Assembly: GCF_002797815.1 (NCBI RefSeq) | Contig: NZ_PGFJ01000002.1 | Coordinates: 1,054,001 to 1,118,000, forward strand | Source: Mucilaginibacter auburnensis | Lineage (GTDB): Bacteria > Bacteroidota > Bacteroidia > Sphingobacteriales > Sphingobacteriaceae | Direction of reading: 5' to 3' | DNA: 64,000 bases | Shown: positions 24,305 to 34,200 of the stretch, piece after piece | Layout: each line of letters opens with the position of its first letter | How positions within the stretch are numbered: the stretch's first letter is position 1 | Made by a program: the position numbers and the translations under genes | The notes under the pieces: model-generated | The model's input: only the letters and a program-made list of their open reading frames with translations | The model's database searches: none | What the model was told of the DNA's origin: nothing

Positions 24305-27159
24305 TACTTTTTGTTTAAATGATAGCGTAATATTACTTCAGCTCTGCAGGAGGCGTATAGATCTGCATATTGAGGTGTTATCAAATTTTTTCTGATATCT
24401 AAATATGTATCAATATCAAAGTTACCAGAGGTGTATAACTGCATTGTTTGTTTAATGCCAATTTGTCTGGCTATATTATCGTTTTCCAGATAAGTAATGC
24501 CTGATGAAACATTGAGCTTTCTAAATAAGGTATATTGATATATCACATCAGTATTTAATAAATTTCCTATCATTTTATTTGGTGATAGTTCTTTATTATA
24601 TAAAAGAGATGCGGTAAGTGTATTATTATGAAGTATTAAACTTTGGGTATAATTGAAAAGTAAAGTCTTATTAGCTGTAGTAGCCATTTTGTCGGTCGGA
24701 TTCGAAAATATTTGTGATCCTATACTGAAATGGCTTACTGTATAATTTCTTCCTATTTTATAAGTCAGATTACCATCAACCTGCATTTTGTTTAATGTAT
24801 ACACCGGCGTTGAAGTGTTGTCTATATTTTTACTTGTCCCATTGTTAACATAGCGTAAATTCAGATTAAACTTTTTATTGACGACAAAACGAGTATCCAA
24901 CTGTACCTGTAACGACTTCCATTTATCATCGGCGCTATAGCTTATCGGCATAGTTTTCAAATCAGTTTTCAGGTTTAAAATCAATTTATTTTTGTACAAA
25001 GATTTTTTAACATTTCCGCCCATTCTAAATCTACCGCCACTCAGTCCGATGTTTGCCGGATTTTGATAACCCATACCTGAATAGTTGACATAAAAATTAT
25101 CTGATAATCCTATTTCCTTCAAGTCAAGGTGATGGTTAAAACCAAAAGCCAATGCTTCAAATAAATTTCCATTCGTATTTAATGTATTTCCTGATTTTCT
25201 GTCGAGTATGGTTTCTGTTGTTAAAGTGTTAACAGTTGGATACTGCGTAGTAGATTTAGAAAAATCTACAGTAAATTTTCCGGCTTTTTGAAGGTTTATG
25301 TCTTTAGATAATGTAAAAGCTATTGTATTTGATGATACTGCGGGAGTAGTATACAAGGTAGTACTGGTGGTATTAGTGCTTGCGCCACTCACCATCAATA
25401 TTTTAACGTTATCTGCCTTATTTCGTTTAAACTCAGCGCTTATATATGTTAGATTTTGCGAAGCACCATAAATAGAACTTTGAAAATCAGCATCTTTAAA
25501 TGAGCCTATGTCATTAACTCTTCCATAACCTATTGTAACCGGAATATTTCCGGTTTTTACGGTGAGGTTAGCACCATTTATGAACATATCTCGAGGTTGA
25601 CTCTCGGTTAGCTTATTACTAAAAGAACCTATTTGCAAAGCCTCAACTCTTGAAAAAATATTTTGAACCGGATTGCCAGGCTTTTTCGCTAACAAGCGCT
25701 GGGCTATTTCGGAGTTACCCAGACTGTTTCCATTTAATTTTAAAAGATTTTGCGTTTGTAATAGACTCTTAACATCGAAACCATTTGCATGAAGTTGCTT
25801 CTTAATTTCTGATAGGCTTGTTACCAAACTATCAATATGCTTAACAACCGCAATTGAATCTTTCAGGGCATTGTGTGCTGAAGTTTCCGATAGTATATCT
25901 TGTCCTTTTTTATTTAAATCGTCATCAACATTTTTAATTTGTGGTACTTTATACAAATCAGTTGTTGTTACACCTGTTTTCTGTCGTTCTACTATATTTT
26001 CTGCCAACTGTTCTATCGCTGCACTATTATTGGCATTTTGTTTAACTATCTCATTATTAACATAGCTTTTTACGTCAGCGTTTAAACCGCAAAGTTTGAG
26101 CAATACGTCTGACACATCAGTTGAGGGTACTAATTTTGCAACCAGATTTTCGTTTGTAACCAACTGAGATAGCTTATATGCAACATCATCTTTTGACATA
26201 TTATCCAAACTATTGATGTATTTGTCTTCAGAAAGCTTCTGTTTCAGCGCACTTATATTGCTCAGCTTATGTAAGGCATTTTGTTTTGCAAGCGTATTTT
26301 CAACGGTTTCCTTTTTCAATGCCATTATCTGCTCAGGTGTTTGCATTTTAGATTGTACAGCAGAATCTTGCATGGCTTTTGTTAAAAGCTTTTTTCTAAC
26401 TGCGTTCTCATCCATATTAAGAAGCTCAGCCATATTGTTGCTATCTCCTAAATATTCAGACAAGTTGGTAGTGATACCCGCAGGCAGAACACCTTTACCG
26501 GTAGTGAGCTGGTCTAAAAGTTTTTGGCTTGTATATCCAGACAGATCTAACCCACCAAACACTCTTGACGATAGCTGGTAATATTGGTTAAACTCACTGC
26601 GATAAAGGTTTGAAAATTGCTTAGGATCAAAATTGAATTTGAACAGGTTATTAATTAGCGATGATGGGCCTCGGTTTAAATTTTGATTAGTTGAAAAATT
26701 TAGATTTAATGGTATTCCCCAAGCATTTAAGTTCCCAATTACTGTAATTACACTAACAAATTTTTGGTTTGAATTATTGCCGGGTAGTATTCCTGGCATT
26801 ATTTGTAACGGCTGATATCTGTTACTGCTTTCAATTGTTAAGTTAAAAGAGGGTGTGTTATTTTTGAGCGAGCCCAGATTCTGGGCAAAAACATCTTTAA
26901 ACTTATTTGCATTTTTTGAGGCCAAAGCTTTGACCTGTGCTGGCTTCTTAATCAGAACGCTTTTAACATTAGTATCCTGAGTAATTTTTGAAACATTAAT
27001 ATTTTTAAGAGCTATCTCAGACACAACACTGTCAGCATTGCTTCTCAATTTGCTTTGGGCAGAAGATGTTCTAATTTGAACCACCATGATTACGGCGACA
27101 CAAAGCAAAGTAATGACCAGCTTAGTTATATAGCAAGTGAATGGGTATAAATGTCCCAT
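24304..27159 (-). CDS. Helical plus beta-barrel outer-membrane protein, candidate Rhs exporter
   Basis: 951 aa; first gene of the operon. A hydrophobic N-terminal segment (about 12-35, ending SSAQS) is a signal peptide. Residues about 90-180 are beta-like. About 215-470 is a long helical region rich in Lys, Asn and Leu. From about 500 to the end the sequence alternates polar and hydrophobic residues in strand-length blocks and ends in VILRYHLNKK, as expected of an outer-membrane beta-barrel. It is not a TonB-dependent receptor (no plug motif), nor clearly PorP/SprF (those are about 300 aa). Coupling to the giant secreted proteins makes an export or surface-anchoring role attractive but unproven. 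Confidence 0.6.
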   Translation of the reverse strand: MGHLYPFTCYITKLVITLLCVAVIMVVQIRTSSAQSKLRSNADSVVSEIALKNINVSKITQDTNVKSVLIKKPAQVKALASKNANKFKDVFAQNLGSLKNNTPSFNLTIESSNRYQPLQIMPGILPGNNSNQKFVSVITVIGNLNAWGIPLNLNFSTNQNLNRGPSSLINNLFKFNFDPKQFSNLYRSEFNQYYQLSSRVFGGLDLSGYTSQKLLDQLTTGKGVLPAGITTNLSEYLGDSNNMAELLNMDENAVRKKLLTKAMQDSAVQSKMQTPEQIMALKKETVENTLAKQNALHKLSNISALKQKLSEDKYINSLDNMSKDDVAYKLSQLVTNENLVAKLVPSTDVSDVLLKLCGLNADVKSYVNNEIVKQNANNSAAIEQLAENIVERQKTGVTTTDLYKVPQIKNVDDDLNKKGQDILSETSAHNALKDSIAVVKHIDSLVTSLSEIKKQLHANGFDVKSLLQTQNLLKLNGNSLGNSEIAQRLLAKKPGNPVQNIFSRVEALQIGSFSNKLTESQPRDMFINGANLTVKTGNIPVTIGYGRVNDIGSFKDADFQSSIYGASQNLTYISAEFKRNKADNVKILMVSGASTNTTSTTLYTTPAVSSNTIAFTLSKDINLQKAGKFTVDFSKSTTQYPTVNTLTTETILDRKSGNTLNTNGNLFEALAFGFNHHLDLKEIGLSDNFYVNYSGMGYQNPANIGLSGGRFRMGGNVKKSLYKNKLILNLKTDLKTMPISYSADDKWKSLQVQLDTRFVVNKKFNLNLRYVNNGTSKNIDNTSTPVYTLNKMQVDGNLTYKIGRNYTVSHFSIGSQIFSNPTDKMATTANKTLLFNYTQSLILHNNTLTASLLYNKELSPNKMIGNLLNTDVIYQYTLFRKLNVSSGITYLENDNIARQIGIKQTMQLYTSGNFDIDTYLDIRKNLITPQYADLYASCRAEVILRYHLNKK

Positions 27160-27437
27160 AGCAAATTAATTGGCAGAGTTAAAAGGAAGCAGTAAAGCGT
27201 AAAGATTTGGAAATTATAAGCTGTAATAGCAAACTGCTAATGGAGAAGTTTTTTTTAAAACTGCTGTCAAACTATGTAATAAGTAAAGGCTTGGTGAAAG
27301 GGTCATTTTTGATAAGTTTAGTTGGGCTAAAATAACCATTCAGTTCAATATAATACACTTTTTTTTAATATTATTTTATGCCAGCGCCCCCTTTTTCTGA
27401 GGGGAGGTAACGTTGAAGTTATTTATATTTGTTTGCA
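27160..27437. other. Divergent upstream region of Rhs operon and adhesin gene
   Basis: 278 nt serve two genes read outward. No exact TAnnTTTG element was found at a useful distance for either. A weak inverted repeat TAGCA-AAC-TGCTA is at 27227-27239, and poly-T runs lie around 27250 and 27360. Co-regulation of the two units is possible but not shown. Confidence 0.4.
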
Positions 27438-30400
27438 ATGACCTTAAAACCTGTCCTTCTTCAATTCGCATTGATTTTAATAGCATTAAGCAGCTCTTTT
27501 GGACAAGTTGTATCAAATCAGGGAAAAGAATTTTGGACCGCATTTCCTTCGCACATTCCTGACGCACCTGATGGCAACCCATCACTGGCCAACATGAGCA
27601 TATTTGTCACTTCAGACAAATCATCATCAGGTAAAATAAGTGTGGGAAATTTTTCTGCTAACTTCTCAGTTGTCGCTAATACAGTTACCGAGATAAAAAT
27701 TCCGCGATCTATTGCTTATATTGATACATCTGAAAGCGGGATACCTCTTTCTAACAAAGGTGTACATATTTTAGTTGATCCGGGTCAACCAAAAGTTGTG
27801 GTGTATTCACACATTTTTGCCGGAAGGCGGTCTGCAGCAAGTTTACTTTTACCGGTTGAATCATTAGGTAAATCTTACTTCAGCATGAATTACATGCAAG
27901 ACGAAACCAACGATGGCAAAAACTTTATAATAGTAATAGCATCAAACAACAATACATCGGTAAGACTAAAAAGAGGGAATACTGATCTGGTACCGGGAGG
28001 CATAACATTGAGTAAAGCAGGAGATGTTTACGAATACCTGTCAAAAGAAGATCTGTCTGGTGTTTCAATTACATCTTCTACCCCTGAATGCAGCAACTTT
28101 GCTGTTTTCACAGGTAGTTCGGGCACGCGTATAAATCCAAGTGATTGTACAACAGCCGCTACTATTGACCCTTTATTTCAACAAGCTTATCCTGTTCAAA
28201 GCTGGGGCCTTAATTATGCCTTTGTTCCATTCAGCATGAAAAGCTTATCCGAACCTAACCCGGTCAGAACGCGTGGTCAATTTGCGCGTATATTGGCAAA
28301 AGACGATGGCACAACTGTACAAATAGATGGGCTGGTTGTAGCAACGCTGAATGCAGGTCAATTTTTCACAACTCCGGCTCCTCTCAATAAGCCCGCCTTC
28401 ATAACCGCTTCAAAACCTGTTTGCGTTGCACAATATGCTTTAAGCCAGGCATGTTCCGGAAATACAAATAGTTTTGGAGACCCTGACATGGTTCTGCTTA
28501 ATCCTATTGAATATAGTTTAAAAAACATAACAGTATACTCATCCTCCTCTGAGGATATTAAAGAGCAATACGTAAATGTGGTAATAAAAAATGAGGGTAT
28601 AAACACTTTCAAAATAAACGGAACTGTTTCACCCTCACCCTTTTCCCCCATGCCAACCTTACCAGGGTATTCATACTTGCAACTTAATTTAAATAGTTAT
28701 AACACTAACAATTTTCACATTACCTCGTCAGAAGCCTTCAATGCTATTGCCTATGGTTTTGGCCCTGTAGAATCATATGCTTATTCTGCCGGAACCAACC
28801 TTTTCGCCAGTTACACAATCAATGCTATAAAGCAGGCAACTAATCAAATAATTGATTCGGCATGCGTGCAGGATGACTACTTTTTCAAACTAACCTTACC
28901 ATTTAAACCTACTGCCATTACGTGGCAGCTTGACAACATTGAAGCTCCTATAGTTCAAACCAACCCTACCGGAAACTCAGGCTCAAAAAATGGCATTTTT
29001 TTTTATGAATTTACCTTTCCTAAAACTCCAGCCTATGATAACTTTGGTAAACACGACATAAAAATTCACGCTGATTATGCTGCGAGCGAGTGTGCTTTGG
29101 CCGGACAACTGGAAATAAATAACACTTTTACAGTTATCACTCCTCCAATGGCAGACTTTGATATAACCACTGAAGATTGTGATAACACGTATAAGTTCAA
29201 GATAAAAAATGCTACTGGAGTAAACGGAGAGTTGTGTTCATGGGATTTTGGTGACGGAAGCATAATTTGGGGGGTACCATTAAACTCAACACCGAGCCAT
29301 ACTTACTTACTTGCAGGAGATTATACAGTTCAGTTAATATTATCAAACAGTTGCTCAACATCTTTAAAAAAAACAATACATATTAATCAATCTGAACAAC
29401 CCGCGTTTGATATTTCGAACAGAACATGCGTAGAAAAACCGGTTACGTTTACTGATAAAAGCAATTTTACCAATTTTAAACCTGTTTTATGGGAATGGCA
29501 GTTTGGAGACAATCAGACTATACAAGCAACCAGCAATTTGCCCGTTTACCACGCTTTTACATTACCTGGGGAATACCCAGTAAAATTAATTTTAAAAAAT
29601 GCTTTGGGCTGCATTTTAGAGGTTACAAATACTGTTAAAATTTATACTACCCCCCTGCCCGATTTCAACATACCCCAAACTTGTAGCGGAGGGCAGGCAT
29701 CAGTTATTAATTTAACTACCGAAGAGCCATCAATTCAATACTTGTGGGATTTTGGCGACATTAACTCAACTATGGTTAATGCCAATACATCTACGCTCAG
29801 GCAACCAACTCATATTTACAGCACTGCCGGAATTTATACTGTAACACTTACCGTTCAATCTGCTAACGGGTGCAAGCAAACAGTGGCAAAAAACGTTCAA
29901 ATAACACAAATGAATATAACCCCTGAATTTGATGTTCAAGGCAATTCATGTGACGGAGATGTTGTTACCTTTAAGAACTTATCAGTAACTAACAGCCAAA
30001 CCATTAAAACTATTGAATGGTATTTTGATTACGATGGGCGGCCTAATGATAAAGAAACATTTAACAACCCAATAAATGGTGATATATACACACACTTGTA
30101 TCCCCCATTGCCGAACAATTTAAAGCAGTTAACATACAAGGTTAAACTAAGAATATATGTGGAAGGGGGATGCTTTAACGAGGTTACTAAAAACATACTT
30201 ATTACCAAAGCACCTTCCCTGTATTTTGATACCTTGCCCCAGGTTTGTACAACAATGCCGGCTTTCCGTTTAACACAAGCCACCGAAACAACCGGAGTGC
30301 AGGGAACGGGTACCTATTCGGGGGCTGGAGTAACTGCCAATGGTTTTTTTGATCCCGAAATTGCAGGCGCAGGAGAACATGTTATAAAGTATACCTTTAC

Positions 30401-30950
30401 CACTTCCTCCGGCTGTATAAAAGTTATTACCAAATTTATAACCGTTTTAAAACCCCTTAAAGTAAATTTGCCTCAGGCAATTAATTTAGAAAAAAACCAA
30501 TCTGTTTTATTAAAGCCAACTATTCAGGGTGATAATCTTACTTATCTCTGGAGTCCCTCTACAGGCTTAAACAATTCTAAAATTTCCAATCCTACTGCTT
30601 CACCACAAAATAACACCACATATACGTTAACAGTTTCCAATGGCATTTGTAACGTTTCTGCAACTGTAATTATCAATGTGCTACCACCTATTGAAGCGCC
30701 CAATACCTTTACTCCCAACGGAGATGGCATTAATGACATATGGATCATTCGTAATATTGAAAAACACCCCGACGCTGTTGTGGATGTTTTTAACCGATAC
30801 GGCGCAAATGTTTTTCACTCTAAAAGTTATAATATTCCCTGGGATGGAAGGTTCAATTCGTCATACGTACCTACTGGTGCCTATTATTATATAATATCGT
30901 TTAGTGGATCTAAAAAGCAAATTACAGGTTCGCTAACAGTTATACGATAG
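27438..30950 (+). CDS. Large secreted PKD-repeat adhesin with T9SS type B sorting domain
   Basis: 1170 aa from the ATG at 27438; an upstream in-frame TTG at 27429 is less likely. Signal peptide ends near SSFGQ. Residues about 25-460 resemble the IgGFc-binding N-terminal domain (GKEFWTAFPSH; repeated YSHIFAGRRSAA-like strands). PKD motifs W-D-F-G-D-G occur near 600, 687 and 769. The last ~85 residues (APNTFTPNGDGINDIW to the end, with VFNRYG, WDGRF and PTGAYYYII) are the gliding-motility-associated type B C-terminal domain used by the T9SS to move proteins to the cell surface. It lies divergent to the Rhs operon, so it may act with it or simply be adjacent. The host must have a T9SS elsewhere. 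Confidence 0.88.
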   Translation: MTLKPVLLQFALILIALSSSFGQVVSNQGKEFWTAFPSHIPDAPDGNPSLANMSIFVTSDKSSSGKISVGNFSANFSVVANTVTEIKIPRSIAYIDTSESGIPLSNKGVHILVDPGQPKVVVYSHIFAGRRSAASLLLPVESLGKSYFSMNYMQDETNDGKNFIIVIASNNNTSVRLKRGNTDLVPGGITLSKAGDVYEYLSKEDLSGVSITSSTPECSNFAVFTGSSGTRINPSDCTTAATIDPLFQQAYPVQSWGLNYAFVPFSMKSLSEPNPVRTRGQFARILAKDDGTTVQIDGLVVATLNAGQFFTTPAPLNKPAFITASKPVCVAQYALSQACSGNTNSFGDPDMVLLNPIEYSLKNITVYSSSSEDIKEQYVNVVIKNEGINTFKINGTVSPSPFSPMPTLPGYSYLQLNLNSYNTNNFHITSSEAFNAIAYGFGPVESYAYSAGTNLFASYTINAIKQATNQIIDSACVQDDYFFKLTLPFKPTAITWQLDNIEAPIVQTNPTGNSGSKNGIFFYEFTFPKTPAYDNFGKHDIKIHADYAASECALAGQLEINNTFTVITPPMADFDITTEDCDNTYKFKIKNATGVNGELCSWDFGDGSIIWGVPLNSTPSHTYLLAGDYTVQLILSNSCSTSLKKTIHINQSEQPAFDISNRTCVEKPVTFTDKSNFTNFKPVLWEWQFGDNQTIQATSNLPVYHAFTLPGEYPVKLILKNALGCILEVTNTVKIYTTPLPDFNIPQTCSGGQASVINLTTEEPSIQYLWDFGDINSTMVNANTSTLRQPTHIYSTAGIYTVTLTVQSANGCKQTVAKNVQITQMNITPEFDVQGNSCDGDVVTFKNLSVTNSQTIKTIEWYFDYDGRPNDKETFNNPINGDIYTHLYPPLPNNLKQLTYKVKLRIYVEGGCFNEVTKNILITKAPSLYFDTLPQVCTTMPAFRLTQATETTGVQGTGTYSGAGVTANGFFDPEIAGAGEHVIKYTFTTSSGCIKVITKFITVLKPLKVNLPQAINLEKNQSVLLKPTIQGDNLTYLWSPSTGLNNSKISNPTASPQNNTTYTLTVSNGICNVSATVIINVLPPIEAPNTFTPNGDGINDIWIIRNIEKHPDAVVDVFNRYGANVFHSKSYNIPWDGRFNSSYVPTGAYYYIISFSGSKKQITGSLTVIR

Positions 30951-31149
30951 GGCTGTAATCATTCTACGCAACATGTTCTTAATTGTTAATCTACCTAATC
31001 CGAAGTAAGTTATCAGCATGTTAATTTTAATAATATTAACTTAAAATAACATTAAAAATTTTAATATTAACCACTTCTACACTGCATGTCCTCATCTTGC
31101 AAATAAAAGGAAGCCTTACCTTGAAATACAGCTCAATTCCAACTCCTAA

Positions 31150-31180
31150 AAACGCTATCATAGTTAAACGCTAAACGCTA
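31150..31180. repeat. Three direct repeats AAACGCTA
   Basis: AAACGCTA occurs at 31150-31157, 31166-31173 and 31173-31180, all within about 135 nt of the TonB receptor start. Spacings of 16 and 7 nt with one shared base suggest a binding array for a direct-repeat regulator. The binder is unknown. Confidence 0.55.
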
Positions 31181-31220
31181 CTTGTTGCTTCTAATTTCAG
31201 CCTAATATTTTTCGCCATCA

Positions 31221-31242
31221 AACGTAAATCGATGTTTACGTT
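31221..31242. promoter_or_regulatory. Inverted repeat AACGTAAA-N6-TTTACGTT, candidate operator
   Basis: Perfect 8-bp arms flank TCGATG and end 41 nt before the TonB receptor ATG. The symmetry fits a dimeric helix-turn-helix repressor or activator. No regulator gene for it is evident nearby. Confidence 0.5.
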
Positions 31243-31283
31243 AACTTAATGTTAATGATCAATTTTTGGCGAAACATAAAGTC

Positions 31284-34200
31284 ATGAAAAAGATTTACTT
31301 AATTTTACTACTCTTAGGCTTATGGAGTACCCGGGGATTGACTCAGGTAACCAGCGCTGTCATTACCGGCAAGGCCACAGATCAAAAGAATAATGCTTTA
31401 CCCGGCGTTAACATAACCGTTGTTAATACTGGTACCGGCACCCGTTACGCCATACAAACTAACGCCGAGGGCCGTTATACTATTGCCAACGTAACACCTG
31501 GTGGGCCTTATACCATTACAGCAACCTATGTTGGCTTTAAAAAACAGGAACAAAGCGATATAACATTGAGTTTGGGTAGCGCTACTTATAACTTTACCCT
31601 GCCAGACGAGTCTACCCAATTACAAACGGTAGTGGTTCGTTCGTCATCCGGCAGTACCAAAACAGGTTCAAGTACACGCATCAGTGCTGCGCAACTAAAA
31701 AACCTGCCCTCAACCAGCCGCAGCTTGCAAGATTTTACGCGCACTACGCCGCAAAGCAATAACAACTCATTTTTAGGTACTAACTTCCGTTACAATAACG
31801 TAACGTTAGATGGAGCCATTAATAATGATGCTATCGGTTTCAGCCCATCGCTTGGCGGGCAAGGTGGCACTTCAGGTCAACCCGGCAGCAGTACGCGTAC
31901 CAATCCGGTATCTATTGACGCCATTCAGGATATTCAGGTTTATCTGGCCCCGTATGACGTTAAAATAGGCAACTTTTTAGGCGGCAGCATCAACGCTGTT
32001 ACCCGCAGTGGCACCAATACTGTAACCGGTTCCGTGTATGCATTTGGTCGCAACGCAAGTATAACCGGCCGCAACAAGGCGGGCGACAACTCTAAAATGC
32101 CGTCATCTTTCTATGAATACCAAACCGGTTTTCGTTTAGGTTTCCCTATTATAAAGAACAAATTATTTTTCTTTACTAATGAGGAGATCACCCGCCGTCA
32201 GGATCCGGTTATACTTGGGGCTGGTTCATCAGACATGCCTATAATTAATTTAAACCAGGCACAACAGATAGCAAATTACGTACAAAGCAATTATGGCGTT
32301 AGTGCAGGCAGTTTTGACAACTACAACATTTACTCGCGTTCAAATAAATTCTTTAACCGCTTGGATTGGAACATCAACGACAAAAATCAGCTATCTATCC
32401 GCAACAACACCATTACTTCTCAAGCAACCAATCTGGAGCGCGACCAACAGAATTTTCGCTTTGGAAGCATTGACTTTAAGCAGGTTAATAACCAGAATTC
32501 AACCGTTGCAGAATTAAAGAGCCGTTTTAACAGCAGCGCTTCAAATAGCTTGATAGTGGGCTATTCAAATGTCCATGACTTCAGAGATCCGCTATCCAAT
32601 CCAGCATTGCCGCAAGTTGAAATAGCATCAAACGGTGGTACCATATTTTTGGGTACAGACAGGGAAGCCAGTATATTCAATATGAAGCAGAAAACTTTTG
32701 AATTTACTGATAACTTCACCCTGGTAAAAAACAACCATACCTTTACTTTTGGTACGCACAATGAGTTTTATAACATTACCTATGGTTTTGTAAATTCATG
32801 GAACGGACGTGTGGCCTACAGCAGTATTGATGATTTTCTTAATAACCGCCCTAATCGCGTTCGCACCAATTACAACTACGCTAATAATGGCCGCGATTTT
32901 ATTCTGGATAACCCTCCGGCGCAATTCAAGGTTAACATGTACAGCTTATACGGTCAGGACGAAATTCAGATTGGTGACAACCTGAAAATTACTCCCGGGA
33001 TACGCTTTGACCTGGCTGACATGCCAGACAAACAACCGCTAAGCGTAAAAACAACCGATGCGCCCGTTGACCCGCGTTACGGCACAACTTACACTTACAC
33101 CCAACCCAAAAACATCCGCAACTCATTTCTCGGACAAGTACAGATATCGCCACGTTTAGGCTTTAATTATGACGTAAACGGCGACCAGACGCTAATTGTT
33201 AGGGGTGGCACCGGCGTGTTTACCGGCCGTATCCCTTTTGCCTGGTTAGGATATGCTTACTATAACAATGGTTCAACATTTGGCGCATTTGACAAGCGTT
33301 ACACTTACACCGGTGCAACTCCTGTAACACCGGCAGCCGGATCTGACCCAATACGCGATGCTTTAACTGGCAACGGCGAAGCTGGCTTTGCTCAAAAACA
33401 AGGCGTAAACATTAACAATAACACCGGTGCAACTCAGGTAGACCTAATAGATAACAACTTTAAAATGCCACAGGCATGGAGAAGCAGTTTAGCTGTAGAC
33501 TATAAAACAGATGATCAATGGAAATTTACCGTAGAAGGTATTTATACCAAGGTTATTCACGATCTGCAGTTTAAACATATCAACCTGGTTGATAACCCCA
33601 TTTATTACCCGTATGATGTAAACCATCAGCAACCCATTTACCGCCCGGTTCCTGCTCCTACAACTGCCAACCCACTTGCAACAACACAGGCTATCAATCC
33701 GTTGTATACCAATGCTTACTTGTTAACCAATACAGATCAGGGCTACCGTTATAGCATTACCGGTCAGGTTGGGAAATCTTTCCCGTTCGGTCTTGATGTT
33801 AATGTTGCCTATACTTATGGTGTATCTAAAGATATCACCAACGGTATACGCAACTCAATGGAGTCTAACTGGCAGCTTAACCAGGCGCTTAACCCAAACA
33901 ACCCTGGCCTTGCCTACTCAAATTTTGATATACGCAACCGCATAGTTTCAACCATCAATTACCGTCGCGACTGGAACAGCGGAGGCAAATGGATCAGCAA
34001 TTTCTCGTTGTTCTTTAACGCAGCATCAGGCACACCATACTCTCTTGGTTTTGTAAATACAACAATTGACGGAACAGCCCAAACTGTAAGTTTGGTATAT
34101 ATTCCGAAAGCGGGAGAAACGCCTAACTTTTTTGCCAACACTACTGATGGACAGGCTCAGGCAGCAGCATTTGATACCTACATAAACGGCAATAAATATT

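Larger units (their letters stand above)
30951..31283. other. Repeat-rich upstream region of the TonB receptor gene
   Basis: 333 nt without genes. It has an AT-rich block at 31020-31075 with TAATATTA elements, the AAACGCTA direct repeats (31150-31180) and an inverted repeat (31221-31242). No terminator for the upstream adhesin gene and no exact TAnnTTTG promoter was recognised. Confidence 0.5.

Noticed and set aside
24304..27159. TonB-dependent receptor or PorP/SprF
   Set aside because: No plug or TonB-box signature, and far longer than PorP/SprF with a large helical insert.
27424..27431. TATATTTG just before the adhesin ATG
   Set aside because: Same reason: 6 nt before the ATG, no -33 element; probably part of an AT-rich initiation region.
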